64,000 nucleotides of DNA, taken from positions 10,488,616 through 10,552,615 of the forward strand of contig NC_068338.1 of the NCBI RefSeq assembly GCF_014633365.1. Reading direction: 5' to 3'. Source of the DNA: Diospyros lotus (taxonomy: Eukaryota; Streptophyta; Magnoliopsida; Ericales; Ebenaceae). The notes beneath the pieces were generated by a model. That model saw only the letters and a program-made list of their open reading frames with translations. It had not been told where the DNA came from and searched no databases. Both the position numbers and the translations under genes were made by a program. Shown one piece after another: positions 23,401 to 36,423 of the stretch (position 1 is the first letter of the stretch; every line of letters starts with the position of its first letter).

Positions 23401-25952
23401 CTTATGAGTTGGAAGCCAACCATGAGACGGGAATGTTAAAGCGTGTGAAGGTTTCAAGTAAAGGGATCTCAAATCTTATGATGTGAGTGTGGTAGGATGA
23501 ACGCGTGGCTAGGGCATGGTCTACAGTCTGCGAAGGCTTGAAATTGTACAATTTGGTGTTAGTCTTGGTCGTGTCGATGTGAAATGAGGAAGTATCCTCA
23601 TGTGTCACTGGAAGGTTTCCGGTTGGTGACACAGGATCAGTTTCCAGGTGGTAGCACTTGATGGCAATGACGAGAGCGTGAGGATCGAGGACTGTGGTGT
23701 AAAACCTTGTTGGTTGCTGTGTATGCAATATAAAGGTTTAGCGGGTCCTGGCGGTTAGACCAGGCGAATTTGGCAAAAGAGATCCAAGGTGATAAAAGAT
23801 GGTTGGTCAGGGCAAAATTGTGCCACTTAAATGAGTGTGGCTCCGGAATGAGAGCTATCAATGGTAGTTGAAATGTGGTCAGGGTAGAACTTGAGATGTT
23901 CTCTCAAGAGAAGTTCAACATGGGGCAGCAGTGTGGGATGAACTACCTAAGGCGCTACAACTTTATCAGGAGAGATCACCAGGGAAAAGCCAACGTAGTG
24001 GTGAATGCCTGAGTAGGAAGATGAGTCCTAAGGCATTGAGTGGAAGTGTGAATTCCACATGAATGGCGGGGGTGATTTCCAATGGATGGAGTTTATATCA
24101 AAGCGGTAGTCGATGATGGTAAGAGTAGTGCCTGGGGAAAGGTTGTGTTGGTTGTGAGCCGGGCAATCCGGCTAGAGCTAATCGAGTCAGTTAGATGGAA
24201 GATGAGGGCGATTTTAAGATGTCGCCAATGGGGAAAGAGAGCTTGAAGGAAGAGCTTATGGGACGAGATCAATTTTCAAGAATGATGATGAGGTGATAAA
24301 ATCACCAAATGGCTATGAGTGATACAGCTAGAGGGGTGGCTGGCTTGGAGTGTGGGCAATTGGTGAGATGTAACCTCATATCTAAGGTCAATGGTTGCGA
24401 AAGAAAATCGGCTAGTGGAGCTGTTATGGCTTTGGAGCCAATGTGATCGCTCACCGGATAATGTGTGCTGATTGAAGCAAAGGGTATAAAGAGAATCCGG
24501 GAGAAGCCAGAGTTTTTCAGGGGATTAGTAAGCCATTCGAGAAATGGAAAAGTGATAGGGAAAAGCTAATCCAAGATTAAGGCTATATGGGTCGGGTTGA
24601 CCTATGAGAGTGGAGATGCAACGACCGGGGAAGGAAATTAGTTGTTGTCATGGTGAGATTTGAAAAGTCCCAATGAAATTGAAGTTGGGCGAGTAAATTT
24701 GGCTAGAAGACAGCTACAAGAGTGGGAGGTGTAACCATGTCAGCTTGTTGTGGTGCGGACCAAAGGCATGAGTCATCCTACAGGTGCGATGCAATAAGTG
24801 ATTGTGTAAATGGTAATAAGCCAATCACTTGTGCCACACATCATGGGTGATGACGAGGGCTGATTAATGGTTCTTCGACCTTAAGCGCAATGGTAGGATC
24901 CTTGACTCGCGGAAGGGTTTAATAGCCAAGGTAAGGCCTAGCATAGGGCATGCTTGCGAAAGCTGAATTGGGTGAAGTATTGAAGGGAGTTGCTCAGTGA
25001 AGAGTTCCCTGTTATGGGTATGAGACCCCAACTGGCGTGTAATATCGGCCAAAAATGGAGGCCAGAGTAGTCTGTGTGCTTATGCGAGAAACTCCTAGTT
25101 GGGAGAAGGTTGTGGCCCGAGCATGGTTAAGCTCAAGATGATATTATAATGGTGCGTGCCTCGCCAAGCTCGAGATGAACTCGGGCAGTGCACGTATGGA
25201 TTGAAATGAGAATAACCTGGCATGGTGTTGGGTATGTCGATTATGCATAATCATGTCGATAAAGGAGGGTCGGCTGGTCAAGTAAAAAGACCATGTATGA
25301 AATGGTCGAAGTTGGCTGGGTGGGCCAAATGGTTGCTTCCCATCTAATGCTAGCATGGTTAGTTGATCGGTAATGAGAGATTGCCATGAGGATCGACCCA
25401 AACTATGCATGCTTGTAATAAATGGCGGTATGCCATGATGAATGGGTGTTAGAGTGTCTTGTGGGCACTATAAGTGACATTGCGATGGATGGTCAGTGCT
25501 AAGACGTTGCTGGTTGGACTAGCATAAAATCGTGGCCATGTGTGATTAGTAGTGGGAAACGTTGCCGTGTGTGATCGGCGTAAAATCGTGGTAGACTGAT
25601 CAGTGATGCAATGTTAGTGAAAGCTTGTTCGATCGATGGGAAAATGGGAAGTGGACTGCAAAGCGATGCTTCGAAGCAAAGAAAATCCATCCGGTGATGG
25701 ACATCGTTGCAGTAAGCATGACTAGCGACCAGTGGTGCAGTTTGGCTGGAGGCCAAAGTGGTATTCGGTTGGTGAATGTCCTCGAGAGTTGGAGGACCAA
25801 AAGTCTAAGAGAAGCCTTGAGGTGGGTATTGCCCGAGGTAAGGGTGAAAAATGGATAGGCTATGAGATTCTCGAGCATGAGAATTTAGTGAGTAGCCCAA
25901 GAAGGTGATATCTGGGCAGAAGAGAATGGTAAAGTAAATTTCGAAGACGAAA

Positions 25953-25972
25953 TTCTTTTAAGTGGGGTGGAA
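25953..25972 (+). other. LARD polypurine tract
   Basis: AAGTGGGGTGGAA immediately before the right LTR start TGTAATACCC, in the position and style of a plus-strand primer. Confidence 0.7.
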
Positions 25973-28734
25973 TGTAATACCCTTGATGAGTCATGATAAA
26001 ATTATCGATTAAAGGGAATAATGGTGTATGAAAATTTCCAAAATTGCCCTTGAATCAAAGAGAAGACACATATATATAGGACGCCTTAAGAGGGGCAAAA
26101 CGGTAATTTGGAGTTTCGTCCCATAAAAGGGTAAATTATTTTTGGAGAAATTATTTATATTAGAGAATTGATTTTGGGAGAATTTAATTCTTGTTTAAAT
26201 GCAAGGGAAAATGCATGGATAATTTGAAATTAAATGGAAGCCAAGTAGGTTAGATTGGTGACACTTGGCAAAATCTCATGGAATGGGATTTAATTAAATT
26301 TGGGAATAAGAAATTATTTGATTAAGTGTAATTGGTGACACTTGGCATGATCTTGTGAAGCAAGAGTGGGATTTAAACAAATTCAAAAAGAAAAAGAAAT
26401 TAGTCTCTCAAGCATTAATGAGAGTTATTATGGAGTGAATTAAAAGAAATTCCATATTAAATGAAAATTAGTCATGCATTTATGTGAGAAAATGGTGGAT
26501 TAAATTAAATGCCAAAGAAAAATGAATTATGTCTTTCAAGAGCAATTTAAATTAAATCAAAAGGAAAAAGATATTAGTCTCCATTAATTGCTTGAAAAGT
26601 TATGGAATTTAAATTAAATGGAAAATGGAGAAAATGGTCAATCTTGAAATTAGTCATTATTTATTAATTTTGAAAAATTAGAGAATTATGAGAAATGTAG
26701 CCTTGATCCAATGGTGGTGATTGAGTCTTGAAATTTAAAGAAATCCAATGGTTGGGATTTAAGCCTACCAATGGCATGGATTGCCACATGGGTAGGATAA
26801 TTTCAAGAAGAAAGATAAGGGAGGGTGAGGATTTAATCTCCAAAGAAAATCAAGGGATGAGATTTAAAGAGACTAAGTCTCTTGGATTGTATTTCTCTAG
26901 AGACTAGAGATGAGTTCTCTTAAAATCAAAGCCTAAGATTGAGTTTGGGATAAGCACAAGGCTTGTGCTTGTATTTGAGGGTTGAGATTGAGTCTCTTGA
27001 ATTAAAGAAAAACCAATGGCTAAGATGTAATCTTGAGTTTTGGCATGGATTGAGTAAGAAATCTCTATAAATAAGGGGTTGAGATTTTAGTGCAAGGTTT
27101 TCCCACATGTTAAGAGAAAGAAAGTAAGAAGAAGGTTAGGAGAAGGAAGAAGAAAGGCAAGCAAGAGGTAAGTCTTAAGTTAAATCTCTTCTAGAAAATA
27201 AGTAAGTTTCATTCTCTTTCATTTCTTTAGTCTTCAAGATCTTAAATGCTTTAAGAATATTTTTCTTAAGGTGGTTGAAAGCCAAAGAGAGAGTCTTGGC
27301 AAGTGGAGGCTTGAAGCTTCAAGAAGAAAAGAGGTAAGGGATAACCCCAAGTGGTGGAGTTTTGCTTGCATTTGTACATGTTTTGAATGAGTTGCATGTA
27401 ATGGTCTTATTGCATGTTTTGTGTTCTAGTGGACCTATGACCATAAGGAGGACTAGTGATGAGAGAGAGGTTGGTTGGTGCCTTAACCTAAGTGGTTATG
27501 AGGGCATGGAGGACTACCCATTATATGCATTGCATTTGTATTATATGTTTATATTCTCATGTTACATTTACATTTGCATAGCACCCTTACTGAGCATTGG
27601 TTCATAAGGTCCTTTAACCTCCATGTAAGTGGAGAATCATCTAAAGGAAAAAGTGATTTGGAAGGTTGAAGGTAATGGAGCAAGGGAATGCATGTGAAGT
27701 ATATGTATTTGTGGTTTAGTGGATGATGTTGTATTTATTTTAGTTAAATATGTAATGAATGCTTAATGTGGTTGAATAGTGGCAAACTTGAATGTTTTGG
27801 AAGCCATTTGAAGTGTAAAAGCATTCTGGAAAATTTGGGTTTAAAAAGAAAAAAAAATATTTTTTTTATAAAAAAAAAGTGGCAGTGTGCTAGGCGCGGC
27901 CGCGCACAGCAGGCACGCGCCGATGGCCAGCGCGCGCGCATGGCCCGCGCGGCTGGTGCTACCTGCCTTCTGCTGCTGTTGAGATTTTATTATTATTATT
28001 TTAATTTTTTTCTATTTATTTAATTATTTCTGATATTTTGGGAAATTCTGAAATAAATGGTGTTTAAATAAATAAATAAATAAGTATTTTAGCCTCCAAA
28101 TTAATTATTAAATTAATATAAAGTTGAGGCAATTGTGGAAAAATTTTCTATATTTTGGGAAATTAAATAATGGAGTATTTTCCTTAAATTTTGAAAAATG
28201 GATGAGGATACTTGAGGTTTGAATTTCAAAAATTAATTTCCTAAGGGTTGGAAATTTGTGGTATTTTGAAATAATTAAGGGAAAAAATCAATAGAGATTA
28301 ATTAATAAGGAAAATTTTATTAAATTTTTCCCAAAGAAATATTAATCCAAATATTTTCTAAAGGAAATGAAGGTGAGATAAATGGGTTAATAGTTGGGGC
28401 AAAGAAAAATTATTTTTCTATAATTAAGGCGTTATGCCATAATTTATATGAAGCTAGTGAGTTAGTTTATTTCTTTCGATCCTGGGAAGTCATTCTTAGC
28501 CCTTCATTAAAGAGCTTGAGAAGGGGTGATACTTGTGAGGTTTCGGATTTTATTTTCACTGGGTCGTTTCGATAATTCCCGAATCCTTGAGTGGAGCGAA
28601 GAGAGGGTAAAGCCTAGTTCTCACCTTGGTCGTTTCTCATTGAAACGTAGTCGTCTCTTCATCTTTACCCTAGCGTGTGAATAGTAAGCTGGCTATTCGT
28701 GAGTAACTCCTGTGGGTGGGAGCGGGGCATTACA
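25973..28734 (+). repeat. LARD right LTR, complete, 2762 bp
   Basis: Starts TGTAATACCC and ends GGGGCATTACA, with a TATA box at 27066-27073 and a GC-rich patch at 27880-27985. Apart from that patch it is nearly identical to the left LTR, suggesting a fairly recent insertion or conversion. The next bases, TGTCTGCAC, return to copia sequence. Confidence 0.92.
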
Positions 28735-28735
28735 T

Positions 28736-30070
28736 GTCTGCACATGGAGATGTGCTTTTAGTTGTGAACGATGAGCCTACTACCTATGATGAGGCAATGT
28801 CTGACATTGACTCTGAGTTATGGCAGATAGATGACAAAACAGCTTTCCTTAAAGGAAACCTGGTCGAGGATGTGTATATGATATAGCTTGACAGTTTTGT
28901 TACTCATAAACATGCAAATAAGATTTGCAACTTGCAAAGGTCTATTTATGGACTAAGGTAAGGATCCCAGAGTTAGAATAAATGTTTTGATGAAAAGATC
29001 AAAAAGTTTGATTTTTCACAAAAGGGAAGTTGATCCTTGTGTTTACAAGAAGGTTAGTAGGAGCGTGGTTGTCCTTTTAGTCCTATATGTGAACAATATA
29101 TTGCTCATAGGGAATGGTGTTCCCATGATGCAATTAGTTAAAATATGGCTTTCAAAATATCTTTTTTCCATGAAGGTTTTGGGAGAAGCAACTTATATTC
29201 TAGGAATAAGGATCTATAGAGATAGATCCAGGAGGTTGCTAGCAATCTCCCACAGCTCGTACATTGATAGGGTGCTAAAGAGGTTTAACATAGAAGATTC
29301 TATGAGAAGTCTTCCCATGTCACATGGAATACATCTCTCTAAGGCTATGTGTTCGAAGACACAAGATGAGAAAGATAGGATGAGTCGAGCACCATATGCC
29401 TTGGCTATTGGCTCGATCATGTATGCCATGTTATGTATGAGGCCTGATATGGCATATACTTTGAGCATATGTAGTAGATATCAAGCTGATCCAAGTGAGA
29501 AACACTGGATTGTTGTGAAAAACATTCTCAAGTACTTGTGAAGCACTAAAAAGATATTTTTTCCATATGGAGAATGAGAGCATACCATGAAGGGGTTCAT
29601 GGATACTAGTTTCCAATTCGACCATGATGATTTTAAATCACGTATAGTCGAAATTCATATTCTGCCTATATGGCTAGGCTATGAGTTAGAAGAGTTCCAA
29701 CAACAGATAGTGGCAGATTCAACAACTGAAGTCGAATACATAACAACCTTCGAAGCAGCTTAGGAGGTTGTATGGATCTATAAATTCATTGATGAATTTA
29801 AAGTGATGTTCAGCATTATTGATCCAATAATAGTTATTGGGGCAACAATGGAGCCATCGCGTAAGCGAAGGAACCACGGTCTCATCAACGGACCAAACTT
29901 GTATTGCGGCATCACCATATGATAATAGAGATTATTAGTTGAGGTGACATGTAGAGAAAGTATCGACGGATGACAACGTCGTAAATCTCTTAACTAAAGC
30001 TTTGTCCCAGGAGAAACATGAAAGTCATGTTCGATCATCAGGTATAAGATACATGAATGATTGGCTCTAG
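28736..30070 (+). pseudogene. Copia polyprotein remnant (RT and RNase H)
   Basis: Frame pieces run from PTTYDEAM through an RT segment and a long open part (28987-29541) to RNase H and the family's usual C-terminal wording (LTKALSQEKH at about 29990, then IRYMNDWL and a stop at 30068). The segment between DIDSEL and WQ.DDKTAFL is missing: about 100 residues of RT were deleted. The catalytic YVDD box reads YVNN (29089-29100), both aspartates changed to asparagine. Further stops occur near 28885 (TAG), 28961, 28978, 29541 and later. It is dead as an enzyme. Confidence 0.85.
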
Positions 30071-30084
30071 TGTAAGTGAGAGAT

Positions 30085-31996
30085 TGTTAGTGTAGGTGCT
30101 CTAGACCCAATCAGATTGGGCATGTTGTACACTGACAATTGTAATCATGTTTATTATTTGAATAAGGAGTTGTTCAAATTCACAAGAAGTCATTATATTA
30201 GTTTCTTGTTATTATTGTAATAACCGAATTAAACTAGATAGAAGTCCATATGATGTATACTGTGATTAATCTATAAAGATGTGAGATGATGCATCACAGT
30301 TTCTAAACATCATTAAACGTCCCAAGTTTTAGCAATTTCAAGAATGGACATTAACAATTGCAGTAAGACTTGTATGTGCTATGTTTTTGTTATATGATAG
30401 CAACGATGGTCTCACACCCATAGGCATGGGGATGTTTAGACAAGTACATAGGTGATCAATGTTGGAGAACGTGTCACTGGACATGACTCGCCATGAGAAT
30501 CCATTTTAGTTATATGTTGATGGTATTCTCATACGAGGTGGGTGTAACTAATCCTTAGACCTGAGGTTGTCACGGTCATCTCATAAGAAGACCAGTATGC
30601 TTTGACATTGTTTCGATGGGCCTAGACAAAGGCTACACGTGAGCGATCATTGGGTATATCGTGAGGCTTATGGAGATGTGTGCATAGCCAAGATGGGACT
30701 CGTCTATCCCTTGATAGAGGATGATATATCTAAGGCGTCTTCGGTGGATATTCACTCTAAATCCATAGCCATGGTGAAAGAGATCAATAAGGAGTTATTA
30801 ATTCACTTTCTATTAAGTGAAGATATCCGGAACTCCGAAGAAAACTCATGTGATCGTTATCAAGCAACACATCGCCATACTTGAGATCACATAAGATACA
30901 TTGACGAGAGGATTGTATTACACGGTAACCATGCTCGTGAAAGGTTATTTGCGGATTTTTAATTCTTCTGAATAATTGGGTAGGCATGATGCCTTGCTAT
31001 AGGCCAATCTTGTCTTATGTGTTTGTACCGACACATTGCCAATATATTCGGAAGCCTAATGAGTTATACGCAATAGGTACGGTCCCTAGTTTAAACCAGG
31101 AGAGTGAACGTATGGTTAAGTGGGACATTTTGGCAAGAAGTTGTGCCGTCGTAGGTTCTCACGGAAAGAGAATAAATAGACGTAATGACGTCGATAAGAC
31201 GATGAGTCGTCATAATGGAAAGAGTTTCCTAAAATGGCAATTGATTAAATTAGGAAGGAGTTTCTAATTTAATAATTTTCTATTTGTTAGAGTGGCAAAT
31301 AAGAAATAAAATATATTTGGGCTTAAGTTAATATTTGAACTAAATTAGATTGGGCCAAATATTAAATTAAATATTATATTTGGACTAAATTAGATTTGGG
31401 TCAAATATTAAATACTATATTTGGACCAAATTAGATTTGGGCCACAATATTTTATTAAACCTATAATTGGATTTGGGCCACTTAATTATATTTCTAGTTG
31501 GACTAGGATAAATCCACTTAAGATTCTAATTGAATTAGAATTAATGGGTTAGTCCAATTCATTAGGATTTGAGAAACTCTAGGATATTTCTATATAAATA
31601 TCCCCTTATAGGTTGCCAAAAATTGAGAGAGAGTTTTTGGTATAGTTTTTCAAAAGTTGAAAAACATATTGCCGTTCACTCTACCCCGTTTCTTTTGGCA
31701 TCAATTTGAAAAGTGGGGGTTCTTTTTACGTCCATACACAAGCCGCGAAAAGAAGAAGGAGCTAGCACTCCTATTCCGCTCTCCTTGCTAAGGGACGAGT
31801 GTCGCGTATCACAAGTTAGAAGCCGAACGCTTGGACGGCTCGAATCTGCGAATGACTCGAAAATCTAAAGGTTAGATTTATTTTATTTGTACGTGAATGA
31901 TTTGATTTCGACGTTGATCTAATCAGTGGGATCGGGGTAAGGTTCAAAACTTTTGACCTACGCTGATTGCCCCGTAGCGATCTTGCTTTACTTTCA
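30085..31996 (+). repeat. Copia right (3') LTR, 1912 bp
   Basis: Direct copy of 15571-17540 with many substitutions and short deletions. The purine stretch GTAAGTGAGAGAT precedes its TGTTAGTG start. The two LTRs differ visibly more than the LARD LTRs do, in line with the copia element being the older, outer insertion. Confidence 0.9.
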
Positions 31997-34900
31997 AAGA
32001 TAAGGTTAGGTACGGGGAATTAAATCTAATGGGTGTGGTTTGATGATATCCAATAAATGATTGTGATGCATGTTCGCAAAACGGGGTGAGACTTTGGGAT
32101 AAGATAAGGTTAGGTACGGGGAATTAAATCTAATGGGTCTGCTTTGATGATATCCAATAAATGGTTGTGATGCATGTTCGATAAACGGGGTGAGACTTGG
32201 GGATAAGATCAGGTTAGGTGCGGGAAATTAAATCCAATGGGTGAGATTTGATGATATCCAATAAATGGTTGTGATGCATGTTCGATAAATGGGGTGAGAC
32301 TTGGGGATAAGATTAGGTTAGGTGCGGGAAATTAAATCCAATGGGTGAGATTTGATGATATCCAATAAATTGTTGTGATGCATGTTCGCAAAATGATGTG
32401 ACACTTGGGGATAAGATCAGGTTAGGTACGGGAAATTAAATCCAATGGGTGAGATTTGATGATATCCAATAAATAGTTGTGATGCATGTTTGCAAAATGA
32501 TGTGAGACTTGGGGATAAGATAAGGTTAGGTACAGGGAATTATATCCAATGGGTGAGATTTGATGATATCCAATCAATGGTTGTGATGTATGTTCGCAAA
32601 ATGAGGTGAGACTTGGGGATAAGATAAGGTTAGGTACGGGGAATTAAATCCAATGGATGAAGTTTGATGATATCCAATAAATGGTTGTGATGCATGTTCG
32701 CAAAAGGAGGTGAGATTTGGGGATAAGATAATGTTAGGTACGGGGAATTAAATCCAATGGGTGAGGTTTGATGATATCCAACAAATGATTGTGATGCATA
32801 TTCCGAAAACGATGTGAGACTTGGGGATAAGATAAGTTAGGTACGGGGAATTAAATCCAATGGCTAAGGTTTGATGATATCAACTCAATGGTTGTGATGC
32901 ATGTTTGCAAAACGAGGTGAGACTTGGGGATAAGATAAGGTTAGGTGCGGGGAATTAAATTCAATGGGTGATGTTTGATGATATCTAATCAATGGTTGTG
33001 ACACATGTTCGCAAAATAAGGTGAGACTTGGGGATAAGATAAGGTTAGGTACGGGGAATTATATCTAATGGGTGAGATTTGATGATATCCAATCAATGGT
33101 TGTGATGTATGTTCACAAAATGAGGTGAGACTTGGGGATAAGATAATGTTAGGTACGGGGAATTAAATCCAATGAGTGAGGTTTGATGATATACAATAAA
33201 AGGTTAAGATACATGTTCGCAAAATGAGGTGAGACTTGGGGATAAGATAAGGTTAGGTACCGGGAATTAAATCCAATGGGTGAGGTTTGATAATAACCAA
33301 TAAATGGTTGTGATACATGTTCGCAAACTGAGGTGAGACTTGGGGATAAGATAAGTTTAGGTACCGGGAATTAAATCCAATGGGTGAGGTTTGATGATAA
33401 CCAATAAATGGTTGTGATGCATGTTCGCAAAATGAGGTTAGACTTGGGGATAAGATACGATTAGGTGTGGGGAATTAAATCCAATGGGTGATGTTTGATG
33501 ATATTCAATCAATGGTTGTGATACATGTTCGCAAAACAACGTGAGACTTGGGGATAAGATAAGGTTAGGTACGGGGAATTAAATCCAATGGTTGAGGTTT
33601 GATGATATCCAATAAATGGTTGTGATGCATATTCGCAAAACGAGGTGAGACTTGGGAATAAGATAAGGTTAGGTGTGGGGAATTAAATCCAATGGGTGAG
33701 GTTTGATGATAACCAATAAATGGTTGTGATGTATGTTCGCAGAATAAGGGGAGACTAGGGGATAAGATAAGGTTAGGTACGGGGAATTAAATCGAATGGG
33801 TGAGGTTTGATGATATCCAATTAATGGTTGTGATGCATGTTTGCAAAACGAGGTGAGACTTGGGGATAAGATACGGTTAGGTGTGGGGAATTAAATCCAA
33901 TCGGTGATGTTTGATGATATTCAATCAATGGTTGTGATACATGTTCGCAAAACAACGTGAGACTTGGGGATAAGATAAGGTTAGGTACGGGGAATTAAAT
34001 CCAATGGGTGAGGTTTGATGATATCCAATAAATGGCTGTGATGCATGTTCGCAAAACGAGGTGAGACTTGGGGATAAGATAAGGTTAGGTATGAGGAATT
34101 AAATCCAATGGGTGAGGTTTGATGATATCCAATCAATGGTTGTGATGTATGTTAACAAAATGAGGTGAGACTAGGGGTTAATATAAGGGTAGGTACGGGG
34201 AATTAAATGCAATGGGTGAGGTTTGATGTTATATAATATAAGGTTGTGATGCATGTTCGCAAAATGAGGTGAGACTTGGGGATAAAATAAGGTTAGGTAC
34301 CGAGAATTAAATCCAATGGGTGAGGTTTGATGATAACCAATAAATGGTTGTGATGTATGTTCGCAAAATGAGGTGAGATTTGGAGATAAGATAAGGTTAG
34401 GTAGGGGGAATTAAATCGAATGGGTGAGATTTGATGGTATCCATTAAATGATTGTGATGCATTTTCGCAAAACGAGGTGAGCCTTGGGGATAAGATAAGT
34501 TAGGTAGGGGAAATTAAATCCAATAGATGAGGTTTGATGATATCCAACAAATGGTTGTGATTCTTGTTCGCAAAACGAGGTGAGATTTGGGGATAAGATA
34601 AGGTTAGGTACGGGAAATTAAATCTAATGGGTGAGGTTTGATGATATCCAATAAATGGTTGTGATACATGTTCGCAAAACCAGGTGAGAATTGGGGATAA
34701 GATAAGGTTAGGTACGGGGAATTAAATCCAATGGGTGAAGTTTGATGATATCCAATAAATGGTTGTGATGCATGTTCGCAAAAGGAGGTGAGATTTGGGG
34801 ATAAGATAAGGTTAGGTACGGGGAATTAAATCCAATGGGTGAGGTTTGATGATATCCAACAAATGATTGTGATGCATATTTCGAAAATGAGGTGAGACTT

Positions 34901-36423
34901 GGGGATAAGATAAGTTAGGTACGGGGAATTAAATCTAATGGGTGAGGTTTGATGATATCCAATAAATGGTTGTGATACATGTTCGCAAAACCAGGTGAGA
35001 ATTGGGGATAAGATAAGGTTAGGTATGGGGAATTAAATCTAATTGGTGAGGTTTGATGATATCAATTCAATGGTTGTGATGCATGTTTGCAAAACGAGGT
35101 GAGACTTGGGGATAAGATAAGTTAGGTAGGGGGAATTAAATCCAATAGGTGAGGTTTGATGATATCCAACAAATGGTTGTGATTCATGTTCGCAAAACGA
35201 GGTGAGATTTGGGGATAAGATAAGGTTAGGTACGAGAAATTAAATCTAATGGGTGAGGTTTGATGATATCCAATAAATGGTTGTGATACATGTTCGCAAA
35301 ACCAGGTGAGAATTGGGGATAAGATAAGGTTAGGTACGGGGAATTAAATCTAATGGGTGAGGTTTGATGATATCCAATAAATGGTTATAATGCATGTTGG
35401 CAAAATGAGGTGAGACTTGGGGATAAGATAAGGTTAGGTACTTGGAATTAAATCTAATGGGTGAGGTTTGATGATATCCAATAAATGATTGTGATGCATG
35501 TTTGCAAAACGAGGTGAGACTTGGGGATAAGATAAGGTTAGGTGCAGGATATTAAATCGAATGGGTGATTTTTGATGACATCCAATCAATGGTTGTGATG
35601 CATGTTCGCAAAACGATGTGAGAGACTTGGGGATAAGATATGGTTAGGTGCGGGAAATTAAATCCAATGGGTGAGGTTTGATGATATCCAATAAATGGTT
35701 GTAATGCATGTTCGTAAAACGATGTGAGAGGCTTGGGGATAAGATAAGGTTAGGTGTGGGGAATTAAATCCAATGGGTGAGGTTTGATAATAACCAGTAA
35801 ATGGTTGTGATGCATGTTCGCAAAACGAGGTGAGGCTTGAGGATAAGATAAGGTTAGGTATGGGGAATTAAATCCAATGGGTTAGTTTTGATGATATCCA
35901 ATAAATGGTTGTAATGCATGTTTGCAAAACGAGGTGAGACTTGGCAATAAAATAAGGTTAGGTACCGGGAATTAAATCCAATGGGTGAGTTTTGATGATA
36001 TCTAATAAATGGTTGTGATGCATGTTCGCAAAAGGAGGTGAGACTTAGGGATAAGATAAGGTTAGGTACGGGAAATTAAATTCAATTGATTAGATTTGAT
36101 GATATTTAATCAATTGTTGTGATGCTATTCACAAAACGAGGTGAGACTTGGGGATAAGACATGGTTAGGTACAGGGAATTAATTTAAATGGGTGAGGTTT
36201 GATGATATCCAATCAATGGTTGTGATGCATATTCGCAAAACAAGGTGAGACTTGGGGATAAGATAAGGTTAGGTACGGGGACTTAAATCTAATGGGTGAG
36301 GTTTGATGATATCCAATCAATGGTTGTGATGCATGTTTGCAAAACGAGATGAGACTTTGGGATAAAATAAGGTTAGGTGCGGAGAGTTAAATCCAATGGG
36401 TGATGTTTGATGATATCCAATGG
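31997..36423 (+). repeat. 104-bp satellite array, right block (about 42 units)
   Basis: Continuation of the array at 14641-15570, in the same orientation and register. Units of about 104 bp vary at scattered positions (GTACGGGG / GTGCGGGA; CAATAAAT / CAATCAAT; TTCGCAAAACGAGG / ATGATG). Some variants recur at intervals of several units, for example the repeated TACCGGGAATTAAATCC and AACCAGGTGAGAATTGGGGA forms, suggesting amplification of blocks. It ends in GATATCCAATGGATTCC at about 36423. Confidence 0.97.

Larger units (their letters stand above)
20466..25972 (+). other. Non-coding interior of the LARD-like element
   Basis: The plus strand is rich in purines and in TGA/TAG and has no long plus-strand frame (longest 77 codons). 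The minus strand shows several open frames up to 232 codons (22210-22908, 20485-20853, 21529-21873, 23402-23728), rich in His, Ser, Pro and Leu without domain motifs. They follow from the composition skew rather than from coding. An imperfect internal duplication around GAAGCACAGGGTAACAC / AAAGCACAGGGCAACAC lies at 22620-22800. I see no gene here. Confidence 0.7.
17860..28734 (+). mobile_element. LARD-like non-coding Ty3-type retrotransposon
   Basis: Two long direct LTRs (17860-20465, left end missing; 25973-28734, complete, TGTAAT...ATTACA) flank a 5.5-kb interior. A methionine-tRNA primer site follows the left LTR and a polypurine tract (TTTTAAGTGGGGTGGAA) precedes the right LTR. The tract and the CGAAGACGAAATTCTTTTAAGTGGGG wording are typical of Ty3 chromoviruses of the Tekay/Del type. 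The interior shows no gag, protease, RT, RNase H or integrase motif in any frame, matching the definition of a large retrotransposon derivative (LARD) moved by enzymes of a relative. It sits inside the copia element. Confidence 0.75.
15571..31996 (+). mobile_element. Ty1/copia element, itself split by a LARD-like element
   Basis: Two LTRs in direct orientation begin TGTTAGTGTAGGTGCTCTAG and end TTGCTTTACTTTCA. A tRNA-Met type primer-binding site follows the left LTR and a purine run precedes the right LTR. The flanks are AACAT (15566-15570) and AAGAT (31997-32001): a 5-bp target duplication with one change. Reading across them rejoins the satellite unit (GGGGAT-AAGAT-AAGGTTAGG), so the insertion went into the array. 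Of the interior, only a short leader (17541 to about 17850) and the 3' part of pol (28736-30070) remain around a second retrotransposon. Confidence 0.9.

Noticed and set aside
14641..36423. Regular repeat array resembling CRISPR
   Set aside because: Units are contiguous 104-bp tandem repeats without unique spacers, in a plant nuclear context.
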